DNA of 47,974 nucleotides from a virus, in the IMG/VR virus record IMGVR_UViG_3300048836_000958, positions 1-47,974 of that record; one strand, 5' to 3'. Position numbers and translations under genes: made by a program. How positions within the stretch are numbered: the first letter of the stretch is position 1; the number at the start of each line of letters is the position of its first letter. The notes under the pieces are model-generated. The model saw only the letters and a list, made by a program, of their open reading frames with translations, did no database searches and was not told the origin of the DNA. Positions 41,163 to 47,974 of the stretch are shown here, in pieces.

Positions 41163-42729
41163 GACGGTAACGGTCATTCAACCTACGATTAGCACTTTGG
41201 CGCGGATGCCTTTGGCACAGACGGCAAAGCGGCGCGTGGCGGGCTACGCTCGTGTTTCTACCGATAGCAAGGAACAGATGACCAGCTATAAAACACAGGT
41301 GGACTACTATACGCGCTACATTCAAGAACAGCCTGACTGGAACTTCGTCGGTGTGTATACCGATGAGGGAATCTCGGCGGTCAACACGAAGAAGCGCGAT
41401 GGATTCAATCAGATGGTGCGCGACGCGCTGAACGGCAATGTCGACCTCATTGTCACAAAAAGCGTCAGCCGCTTCGCACGGAATACGGTCGACAGTTTGG
41501 TGACCGTCCGCAAACTCAAAGAAAAGGGCGTCGAGGTTTACTTTGAGAAAGAAAACATTTATACGCTCGACAGTAAAGGCGAATTGCTCATAACGATCAT
41601 GTCTTCGCTGGCGCAGGAAGAAAGCCGCTCCATTTCGGAGAACGTTACTTGGGGTCAGCGGAAACGGTTTGCGGACGGGAAAGTCAGCTTAGCATACAAA
41701 CACTTCCTCGGTTACGAGAAAGGCGAAGATGACATCCCGCAGATCGTCGAAACAGAAGCGATGATCGTACAGCGGATTTACGCGCTTTTCATGGCTGGTA
41801 AAACGCCGGGCGGCATAGCCCGACTGCTGACAGCCGAAGGCATACCGACCCCCGCCGGAAAAGCGCAATGGCGTTCATCCACGGTCGAGAGTATGCTGAC
41901 GAACGAAAAGTACAAGGGCGCCGCACTTTTGCAAAAGAAGTTCACGGTTGACTTTCTGCTGAAAAAGATGAAGCGCAATGAGGGCGAGGTTCCGCAGTAT
42001 TACATAGAAAAAAGCCATGAACCGATTATTGACCCCGTGGAGTTTGAACTGGTGCAGGCCGAGTTCGCCCGGCGCAAGGCTATCGGATACCGTTACAGCG
42101 GGAACAGCATATTGGCATCTCGGATCGTGTGTGGTGACTGCGGCGCCTACTTCGGTTCCAAGGTATGGAACTCCACCAGCAAATACCGCCGAACGATATG
42201 GCAATGCAACGCGAAGTTTCAAAATGACCGACCTTGCTCGACACCCCATTTGGAAGAGGAAGAGATTAAGGCGCGGTTCGTCACCGCTTACAACACACTT
42301 ACGACTGACAAAACGCAGCTTCTCGATGACTGCCGCATCATGCAGACCACCCTTTCGGGCTGCTCGGCTTTTAATGCGGAAATACCCGCTCTGCAGGAAG
42401 AGATGGATGTGGTTGCCGGACTGATACGAAAGTGCATTGAGGAAAACAGCCGCGATACACAGAACCAGTCAGAGTACGGCGTACGCTACAACGGGTACAT
42501 TGAACGATATGAAGCTGCGCAAAACAAGCTGGAAGAGCTGCAGCGCGAACACGCGCTCCGGCAGGCAAAAGCGGATGCTATCGGCGCATTTATGTTTGCC
42601 ATTTCCGAGCAGGACGCCTTGATGGACTTTGATGCGAAATTATGGACAGCCACCATACGCGCGGTCACGGTGCATTCGGACGGACGGATGGTGTTTCACT
42701 TTCTGACAGGCACCGAGATTGAAGTGTAA
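41152..42729 (+). CDS. Large serine recombinase 2
   Basis: The 525-aa product has catalytic Ser36 in GYARVSTDSKEQ and VTKSVSRFARNTVDSLVTVR, a recombinase domain (GIARLLTAEGIPTPAGKAQW, LTNEKYKGAALLQKKF) and a zinc ribbon (CGDCGAYFGSK, WQCNAKF). A long coiled coil (about 390-480) follows, the synapsis-controlling element of large serine integrases. It is the likeliest integrase of the prophage. The right attachment site is expected just downstream. Confidence 0.93.
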   Translation: MSNRTVTVIQPTISTLARMPLAQTAKRRVAGYARVSTDSKEQMTSYKTQVDYYTRYIQEQPDWNFVGVYTDEGISAVNTKKRDGFNQMVRDALNGNVDLIVTKSVSRFARNTVDSLVTVRKLKEKGVEVYFEKENIYTLDSKGELLITIMSSLAQEESRSISENVTWGQRKRFADGKVSLAYKHFLGYEKGEDDIPQIVETEAMIVQRIYALFMAGKTPGGIARLLTAEGIPTPAGKAQWRSSTVESMLTNEKYKGAALLQKKFTVDFLLKKMKRNEGEVPQYYIEKSHEPIIDPVEFELVQAEFARRKAIGYRYSGNSILASRIVCGDCGAYFGSKVWNSTSKYRRTIWQCNAKFQNDRPCSTPHLEEEEIKARFVTAYNTLTTDKTQLLDDCRIMQTTLSGCSAFNAEIPALQEEMDVVAGLIRKCIEENSRDTQNQSEYGVRYNGYIERYEAAQNKLEELQREHALRQAKADAIGAFMFAISEQDALMDFDAKLWTATIRAVTVHSDGRMVFHFLTGTEIEV

Positions 42730-42831
42730 CTTACAGAGCCACAAGTATTCAATGGTTTGTGGGGTTTCTTCTATTGCGCGCTGTTTCGGCATAAGTCCAT
42801 ATATTTCGACAATATCTGCCAATGACTACAC
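42730..42831. other. Candidate attachment-site interval (attL or attR)
   Basis: About 100 bp lie between the last recombinase codon and the start of UvrA-like sequence. Serine integrases usually recombine within such a distance of their gene. CCACAA 42739-42744 and TTGTGG 42757-42762 form an inverted repeat. The core dinucleotide cannot be placed without the other prophage end, which is outside the window. Confidence 0.4.
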
Positions 42832-42972
42832 GCTATCAAGCAAACGGACAATATCATCCATATCGAGCCAGATGGTAGCTCTGGGGGGCGAAGTGGTGTT
42901 TACCGGCACGCCCCGAGAGATGACCGAGCGGAAGGATACCATTACGGCAAGTACCTCCGCCGGTCGCTGCAA
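42832..42972 (+). pseudogene. UvrA-like C-terminal fragment with two frameshifts
   Basis: Reading 42832 onward gives AIKQTDNIIHIEPDGSSGG, then after a shift in the G-run at 42882-42888 GEVVFTGTPREMTERKD, then after another shift GKYLRRSLQ. Joined, this is the end of a UvrA-type ABC ATPase (I-K-x-A/T-D-x-I-I-x-x-E/G-P-x-GG, then G-T-P, then G-K-Y-L). Nothing upstream in 42730-42831 continues it. It is a decayed remnant, either the former insertion target or older chromosomal debris. Confidence 0.6.
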
Positions 42973-43024
42973 TATCGACTTGTCCTTGGACGCTTGAACG
43001 TCGGGCGGAATGCTTCGAGATCTA

Positions 43025-43053
43025 TTGACATTTACAGGTTTGTGCTGTAAATT
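43025..43053 (+). promoter_or_regulatory. Promoter with internal inverted repeat
   Basis: TTGACA 43025-43030 and TAAATT 43048-43053 are 17 bp apart. TTTACAG 43031-43037 and CTGTAAA 43045-43051 are perfect inverted copies lying in the spacer and -10, an operator-like layout that suggests repression. It drives the lipoprotein at 43091 and perhaps the TIR gene. Confidence 0.65.
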
Positions 43054-43090
43054 GTCTTATATAACACATCTTAAAAAGGAGCGCGTACGA

Positions 43091-43693
43091 ATGGAGAAGA
43101 TTCTGTGTACTGTGATAGCCGTTGTATTTGCCCTTTCCTTGGGTGCATGCGGCAGCCCTGCCTCTCCTACGAATGAAGAGGCGGAAAACGTTGTCGCTGC
43201 GTCCGCGCCTACTGCGGAACCAGCGCCCGCGGCAGCGGCGGAAGCGGCTCCAACCGTTGCTCCGACGGCTGCACCGACGGCCGAGCCAACGCCGGAACCG
43301 ATGCAACTAGTCATTGCTCCCCATCCCCAGACCACGTTATGGAGAAGCTACATGATGGATGTCATCAACGCCATCGAGGATGCGGAGCAGATCGAAGCGA
43401 ACCCGGATTACACGCTTACCTCCGAGGATAACAAGCTTGTTGTGGTTCGCGCCCAAGCGATCAATTCGATATGGCTGCCGGATTTTGAAGAGGCGCTGGA
43501 TGAATTTGAACTGCGCACGCCCGACAACAAGGAGTACCCTGCCGCCTATATTCAGGGCCATGGAGAGCCTGTGGAAGTGATTGATTTCGTTTTCGAGATT
43601 CCCTCCAAGTTTCCCGTCGATCAGTGCGTATTTCTGCTTTTCTCTGAGGAATTCGGGGGAAAGGTCATCATACAGCTCTCCGATCTGTTTTGA
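43091..43693 (+). CDS. Small lipoprotein with Pro/Ala/Thr-rich stalk
   Basis: The 200-aa product has a lipoprotein signal with lipobox LGAC and Cys20, a stalk rich in A/P/T/E (about 22-78, with APTAAPTAEPTPEP), and a globular domain of about 120 residues (TTLWRSYMMDVINAIEDAEQ, LVVVRAQAINSIWLPDFEEA, VDQCVFLLFSEEFGGKVIIQ). I do not recognise the globular domain. AAGGAG lies 9 nt before ATG 43091. The TIR receptor gene starts 24 nt after its stop on the same strand, so the two are probably co-transcribed and may act together at the membrane. Confidence 0.8.
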   Translation: MEKILCTVIAVVFALSLGACGSPASPTNEEAENVVAASAPTAEPAPAAAAEAAPTVAPTAAPTAEPTPEPMQLVIAPHPQTTLWRSYMMDVINAIEDAEQIEANPDYTLTSEDNKLVVVRAQAINSIWLPDFEEALDEFELRTPDNKEYPAAYIQGHGEPVEVIDFVFEIPSKFPVDQCVFLLFSEEFGGKVIIQLSDLF

Positions 43694-43717
43694 TGCGGGC
43701 CGGAAGCGTGGCCGAAC

Positions 43718-45193
43718 ATGACTCATGATGTTTTTATAAGCTATTCTCATAAGAATAAGCCAATGGCAGATGCCGTGTGCGCCACCTTGGAGCAAAACGG
43801 TATTCGCTGCTGGTATGCGCCCCGGGATATTGCCGTCGGGCGGGAATGGGCGGAGTGTATCATCGATGCAATCGAAAACTCCCGCATATTCCTTCTGCTC
43901 TTTTCGGATTTCTCAAACGCGTCCGCACAGGTGCTGCGGGAGGTATCCAAAGCGGTGACCGCGCAAAAAATCATCATACCGATGAAGGTCACCAATACCG
44001 TTCCTTCCGGCGGCATGGAATACTATCTAAGCACCGTTCACTGGCTGGACATGCTGAATGCGCCCGCGCAGGAGCAGCTGCGCACCCTGCTGATTCGGGT
44101 GGATTCTGTGCTGGAGAATAATCGCGACGCGGACAGCTATGTGATTCCAAACATTAAGCGATTCTGGAAAAACTCCCGGCTGCCTTACATCATCAGCGCT
44201 GCTGCGCTGCTTGTCACCCTCGCTATGGTATTTCTTATGGCGAGCAGCGGCCTGCTGGCACGCCCGGTTGCGTCCGTTTCTAAGGATGACGCATCGCCTG
44301 CTATCACGGCCTTCACGGTTGTGCCAACGGAAGATGAGCTGGGCACAAGCATCTCCAACGCCAATAATAACGGCCTAGCTGCCGAAGATGGCACGTTTAT
44401 CTATTACCAGTCCAACGACGGCATGAGCCTGTACCGAATGCGCATGGACGGAAGCGAGAAGCAGCAGCTCAGCAATCTTCCGGTCCGCGGCATCAATGTG
44501 TATAACGGCAAGCTATATTTCTCCCTGATCACCAGTGGTATGGGCAAGGTATACAGCATGGATGCGAGCGGCGGAGAACCCGAGTTGCTGATGAGCAGGT
44601 ATGTGGAGAACCTGCTCTACCGGAAAGGCCAGCTCTATTACAATGATGGAGACGACGAATTGAATCTCTACACCATGTCACTGGAAACCGGCTGGACGAC
44701 GCGACTGTGTGCCCGCAAAACCTTCGGCGTGTTTATGGACGACGCCTATATTTACTATATGGATTATGAGGGCGCGGAATATATTTGCCGCTCTGGTTAC
44801 GATGGAAGCAACCCGGAGCCAATCAGCAGATTTCCCGCCAGCCAACCCTCGATGTGCGGCCAGACGCTTGTGTACATGCAGCATTTGCCAACCGGCAATC
44901 AGGAACTGATCGTACAGGACGTAAGCACGCTAGAGACCCTGACTCTGAGTGGGGATGTTACGCTCAACGACATTAACGTTACGCCGGATGGGCTTTACGG
45001 TTGGTACGGCATAGATGACCGCAAATCGATATGCAAGATTACACTGGACGGTACTATGACGGACCTGCTGGAGTTTGAGGGCAGCGTCAGCGACATCAAC
45101 GTTGTCGGCGATTGGATATTCTTTATCAATGAGGCCGATGACTACAGGGTATGGGCGATGCGTACCGACGGGAGCAATCCGGGCCCGGTGTAA
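43718..45193 (+). CDS. TIR-transmembrane-beta-propeller receptor-like protein
   Basis: The product is 491 aa. Residues 3-125 are a TIR domain: HDVFISYSHKNKPMADAVCA, RCWYAPRDIAVGREWAECII and SRIFLLLFSDFSNASAQVLR followed by E, where NADase TIRs have their catalytic glutamate. One transmembrane helix lies near 156-177 (YIISAAALLVTLAMVFLMAS). Residues about 210-491 are DUF5050-like propeller blades (GTFIYYQSNDGMSLYRMRMD, GKLYFSLITSGMGKVYSMDA). The layout implies a cytosolic TIR and an outside propeller sensor. Signalling or defence by NAD+ metabolism is inferred. It is linked to the lipoprotein upstream. Confidence 0.82.
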   Translation: MTHDVFISYSHKNKPMADAVCATLEQNGIRCWYAPRDIAVGREWAECIIDAIENSRIFLLLFSDFSNASAQVLREVSKAVTAQKIIIPMKVTNTVPSGGMEYYLSTVHWLDMLNAPAQEQLRTLLIRVDSVLENNRDADSYVIPNIKRFWKNSRLPYIISAAALLVTLAMVFLMASSGLLARPVASVSKDDASPAITAFTVVPTEDELGTSISNANNNGLAAEDGTFIYYQSNDGMSLYRMRMDGSEKQQLSNLPVRGINVYNGKLYFSLITSGMGKVYSMDASGGEPELLMSRYVENLLYRKGQLYYNDGDDELNLYTMSLETGWTTRLCARKTFGVFMDDAYIYYMDYEGAEYICRSGYDGSNPEPISRFPASQPSMCGQTLVYMQHLPTGNQELIVQDVSTLETLTLSGDVTLNDINVTPDGLYGWYGIDDRKSICKITLDGTMTDLLEFEGSVSDINVVGDWIFFINEADDYRVWAMRTDGSNPGPV

Positions 45194-45397
45194 GCCATAT
45201 AGGCGCGCCAGCAGCAAAGACGGCGATAACGGATCGTTGCGAAACATGAATGTGAACCAAGTGGCGCTGCACGGTTATATTGCCCAACATCAACCAGTGA
45301 TCTGCCCCCGTTTTATGGTCCGGGAGTAATATTAGAAAATCAGTGATTTTAGGCGGCGTTGGGAACCACGGTTTGAGGGGGGGCAGCCTGGATCGAA
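45194..45397. other. Intergenic region between convergent genes
   Basis: AAAATCA 45336-45342 and TGATTTT 45344-45350 flank a single G, a near-perfect palindrome between the TIR gene and the reversed SLOG gene that might help termination on either strand. No gene is supported in this 204-bp stretch. Confidence 0.4.
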
Positions 45398-47044
45398 TCA
45401 AACCTGGAGCGAAGGCGGATTCTCCCGGCTGTAGGAATACCAATTGCCGATCTCGATGATCTCCTCGCGCGCGAGCGCGCTAAAGAGTAGCGCGTGATCG
45501 ATTTGTCCGGATGCATACTGTTCCTTCGCCGAAGCGTACAGGCGGGCCATGCGGTTATGGTCGGTGCTCTTTCTGCCCAGAGAGAGTTTCCCGTAATAGT
45601 TGGCGAGAAACACGGTCATTGCCGAAACCAAGCCAAGCAGGATCTTCATCAGGTTTCGGAGGGTGACCGTCTGCCCGCTGTGATAGAGCATCAGCGGCGG
45701 AAAAGGCTTCATGAACAGCGTTTTTGCCATAGCAGAATCAAACGCGAACTCCAGCGCCAATACGAGGATGAAGAGAGCGAACGTAGCTGCAAGCATCCAA
45801 TTCGCGGTGGACTCGCGGATACGGTGACGGCTGGACGCGCGCTGATATGCGCCTTCATGATAGGCGAGCTGACCTTCGATCCATATTTTTTGAATCGTTT
45901 CGTCGGGCAGCGACTGCCGCGCTGATTCACCGGCAAGCAGCGCGGAAATGGCCTGCTTGATCCAGGTAGATTCCTGCTTCTGTGTCCATGTATATGCGTT
46001 TGCTACGTTGTCGTTCGAACCGGCTGCGCACACAAAAAACTGCGCGCGCAGCGTTTCAGAGAGCATTCGGTAACGAATGTACTTTTCATGCGCCTGCCCC
46101 TTGCTAATCCGCGCGAACGCTAGCACGTAAATCAGAATCAGTAACCCGTAACAGATTAAAAACAGGTTGCTCTCCATCTCGTCATACAGAAGAAAAAACA
46201 GCACCAGCAGCGCGCCGAATATCGAAAAATATCGGATGGCGCACAAGTACTGTGCCTGAAACAAAAGCGACAGGCGATCCGACGCCTGGTATGCCACATG
46301 GAGCTGCTTCATGCCTTCCGGCATGCCGGACAAGATGGTTTCGGGAACGAGCAGCTCTGTTTTCGTGACGGCATCGGCCATCTTTCCTGCATCCGCGTTG
46401 AAGGCGTCGATTGTTACCAGCGTGCTTTTCAGGCTGCCCGGCTCGGTTTCCAGCAGGTGGACTGCCGGATCGAACGATTTGATCTCCGCGCCCTGCTTCG
46501 GCGTATCTATGTGGATCACCGCACCGTCGTTCGCCGCCTTGAAGCAGCCGGCAGCCGTTTCGTCATTTGCGCCGAGCATGAACGCCACGATCTCCGCCGT
46601 TCCGCAGCCGCCCGGTTTGGCGGGCGACCCGTCCCAAAGAGCGAGCAAAAGGTGGCTGTGCCTTGCAACGTATCTGCCGGCCTGCCGGTAATGATCGTCC
46701 CGCGTGAAATTCAGAGACAAACTGCTGTCCGGCGCTGAAAAAACGCGCTCCGCCCGCAGGATCAGCGCATCAAATACCGCCGCTTCCGCGTCTGAAAAAT
46801 CCTTGCGATATTCCTCGGCCGGCATGGGTAGCGGGCAAATCAGCCGCATACCAAGTTCAAGCGCGACCAAAGCGCAGAGCGTATCCGCGCCGGATGCGAT
46901 CGAATTCAGCATGACGAACGAGGAATTCGGGCAGGAAGCGATCAGCTGTTTCAGCTGCGCCGTAACAACCGCGCGCAGCATCGGCAGATCCTGCGTTCGC
47001 AGCGCGCGATGGCCGGTTACGCCGACGACGATTGGGATACCCAC
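45398..47044 (-). CDS. SLOG-type Rossmann domain protein with four membrane segments
   Basis: A GTG start at 47044 follows AAAGGAGT. The 548-aa product opens with IPIVVGVTGHRAL and has VMLNSIASGADTLCALVALE, then LICPLPMPAEEYRKDF: the SLOG (DprA/LOG-like) pattern for binding nucleotide-derived ligands. Four hydrophobic helices follow in two pairs, near 272-291 and 296-315, and near 415-436 and 462-482. Between the pairs is a helical cytosolic part (WIKQAISALLAGESARQS). Published analyses place SLOG-TM and RyR proteins in predicted nucleotide-triggered conflict systems. A ligand-gated effector acting on the membrane is inferred. It is co-transcribed with the RyR gene. Confidence 0.75.
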   Translation of the reverse strand: MGIPIVVGVTGHRALRTQDLPMLRAVVTAQLKQLIASCPNSSFVMLNSIASGADTLCALVALELGMRLICPLPMPAEEYRKDFSDAEAAVFDALILRAERVFSAPDSSLSLNFTRDDHYRQAGRYVARHSHLLLALWDGSPAKPGGCGTAEIVAFMLGANDETAAGCFKAANDGAVIHIDTPKQGAEIKSFDPAVHLLETEPGSLKSTLVTIDAFNADAGKMADAVTKTELLVPETILSGMPEGMKQLHVAYQASDRLSLLFQAQYLCAIRYFSIFGALLVLFFLLYDEMESNLFLICYGLLILIYVLAFARISKGQAHEKYIRYRMLSETLRAQFFVCAAGSNDNVANAYTWTQKQESTWIKQAISALLAGESARQSLPDETIQKIWIEGQLAYHEGAYQRASSRHRIRESTANWMLAATFALFILVLALEFAFDSAMAKTLFMKPFPPLMLYHSGQTVTLRNLMKILLGLVSAMTVFLANYYGKLSLGRKSTDHNRMARLYASAKEQYASGQIDHALLFSALAREEIIEIGNWYSYSRENPPSLQV

Positions 47045-47056
47045 GCGGACTCCTTT

Positions 47057-47974
47057 CTATAACGCATTGTCTGAGGGATATTTGTTCTGTTTAGGAAATC
47101 GCTCGGTGCGATAGATGGTCAGCCCGTCGTATTCCCGAATCAGCTCCAGCATCTGTTCCATCGGATCAGAGTCCTTAAAGCGCTCCTGCGCATCCAGCCG
47201 TTCATAGTCGATCAGGTCATGGTGCAGTCGCGTGTGCTCGCGCATCACGTTGTCGTTCTTTTTGCTGCCGTCGGGCCGCGTGATGGATCCGACGTGCGTG
47301 GTGCCATAGCCCCAACCCATCGCACGCTTTTCTTTGCACCAGCGTTCATGCTCCGCAACGGCGATTTTCACGAGGTCGTTCTCATGCCCGTTTTCTTGTA
47401 TCAGCGCGCGAAAATCGTTCACGGGGAAATAATCCACCGCGCGGTCGGTGTAAAAACAGCCGATCGACTCCAGCTGCTCGGCAAAACCCTTTGCCTGCGC
47501 GATGTTGGAGAGCTTGTACTCAAGCGACAAGTTCTCCTCAAAGGCGACCTTCATCTCCTCCGCGGTGCTGGCGCCCGCGTAGCGTCCGTTGAGTGCGAGC
47601 GCGAAGGAATAGAGGTTGAGATAATTACTGTCGGAAAGATACAGCCCTGTGCGCTTCTGCTTTTTTTCGATGCGCGTTTCCAGAATGGCGCTGGGATCCG
47701 GTACGTTCACATTTGGCTCAAACGCAGGGACGAAGTCCCGCACGCAGATGATCTCGTCGATGTCGTCCACAAACTTGCTGCGGCAATTCCGCACTGCGCC
47801 GGATTTTTTTCGGTAGCCTTCGTAGAGCATATCGGAATATGACTTTGCCGCCAGCACCTTGTTCTCATAACTTTGGTCATAATAGTAAATCCAATGCACG
47901 CTATCCGTTGTAAACTCCAGATCAAAATCAAACGCGTAGATGCCGCTACGGCTATTCTGCCCGTAGGAGGCTCT
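47057..47974 (-). CDS. RyR-domain protein (5' end beyond window)
   Basis: The frame is open from the window edge (47974) to TAG at 47057, giving at least 305 residues. The C-terminal 100 residues are a RyR repeat: LVKIAVAEHERWCKEKRAMG, WGYGTTHVG and LHHDLIDYERLDAQERFKDS. RyR domains in bacteria are thought to bind a small ligand or nucleotide and occur with SLOG, TIR and TrkA-N domains. The preceding part (FDFDLEFTTDSVHWIYYYDQ, IDEIICVRDFVPAF) is of unclear fold. A GTG at 47899 is not the true start, because the frame continues upstream without a stop. The gene ends 12 nt before the SLOG gene. Confidence 0.78.
   Translation of the reverse strand, partial: RASYGQNSRSGIYAFDFDLEFTTDSVHWIYYYDQSYENKVLAAKSYSDMLYEGYRKKSGAVRNCRSKFVDDIDEIICVRDFVPAFEPNVNVPDPSAILETRIEKKQKRTGLYLSDSNYLNLYSFALALNGRYAGASTAEEMKVAFEENLSLEYKLSNIAQAKGFAEQLESIGCFYTDRAVDYFPVNDFRALIQENGHENDLVKIAVAEHERWCKEKRAMGWGYGTTHVGSITRPDGSKKNDNVMREHTRLHHDLIDYERLDAQERFKDSDPMEQMLELIREYDGLTIYRTERFPKQNKYPSDNAL

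Noticed and set aside
42745-42822. Minus-strand frame starting TTG with ADIVEIYGLMPKQRAIEETP
   Set aside because: Looks mildly protein-like and spans the possible attachment region, but it has no ribosome site and runs into the recombinase gene. Kept only as a possible trace of a disrupted host gene.
47057-47899. Treating GTG 47899 as the start of the RyR-domain gene
   Set aside because: The frame stays open for 25 further codons to the window edge without a stop, so the gene is cut by the window and its start is unseen.
1-47974. tRNA genes, rRNA genes and CRISPR arrays
   Set aside because: No cloverleaf with a TTCGA-type arm, no rRNA-like sequence and no regularly spaced repeats of 25-40 bp were seen. 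The only short regular repeats are the 10-bp TTCACTA set.

Overview
The window is most of an integrated HK97-type, long non-contractile-tailed prophage (about 1 to 42.7 kb), followed by about 5 kb of what looks like host chromosome or a neighbouring defence/signalling island. The host is most likely a Gram-positive member of the class Clostridia. Reasons: strong AGGAGG-type ribosome sites, lipoproteins with Pro/Thr/Glu linkers, a DUF2800/DUF2815/family A polymerase/VapE replication module, a DUF1492 activator, and a HTH plus SHOCT plus tandem large serine recombinase cassette. The exact genus cannot be told from the sequence. All statements rest on reading the sequence; no database search was run.

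Layout. 1-12.9 kb is the early/replication module, all on the + strand: a sigma-region-4-like protein, a DUF2800 nuclease-like protein, a DUF2815 ssDNA-binding-like protein, a family A DNA polymerase, a deoxyribosyltransferase-fold protein, Rha and AntA antirepressor-type proteins, a primase-VapE helicase, a VRR-NUC nuclease, a SNF2 helicase broken by a 5-bp duplication in its Walker A motif, and a DUF1492 activator. 12.9-20.6 kb is packaging: HNH nuclease, P27 small terminase, ParB-methyltransferase, GGCT-like protein, large terminase; homing-type HNH genes are interspersed. 20.6-21.0 kb is a reversed XRE repressor with its own operator/promoter. 21.0-27.2 kb is head and tail-tube: portal, ClpP-type protease, capsid, head fiber, connectors, tail tube, gpG/gpGT frameshift pair. 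27.2-29.3 kb is a reversed lipoprotein moron. 29.5-37.3 kb is tape measure, distal tail and a 1246-residue multi-lectin receptor-binding protein. 37.5-39.1 kb is lysis. 39.1-42.7 kb is the recombinase cassette.

Right of the recombinases lies a decayed UvrA C-terminal fragment, probably at or beside the attachment site. Then come a promoter with an inverted repeat, a lipoprotein, and a TIR-transmembrane-beta-propeller protein. Convergent to these is an operon of an RyR-domain protein (cut by the window edge) and a SLOG-type Rossmann protein with four membrane segments. TIR, SLOG and RyR are hallmarks of predicted nucleotide-signalling conflict systems, and this is the best candidate here for an undescribed system. 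The prophage's own lipoprotein moron has a propeller with short motifs very like those of the TIR receptor.

Regulatory signals: a multi-stem leader RNA (661-733) whose core recurs at 39167-39196; three TTCACTA repeats exactly 10 bp apart before the packaging genes; a consensus promoter whose spacer is an XRE operator; and nested TGGACA repeats beside an AT-rich stretch after the VapE gene, a possible replication origin.
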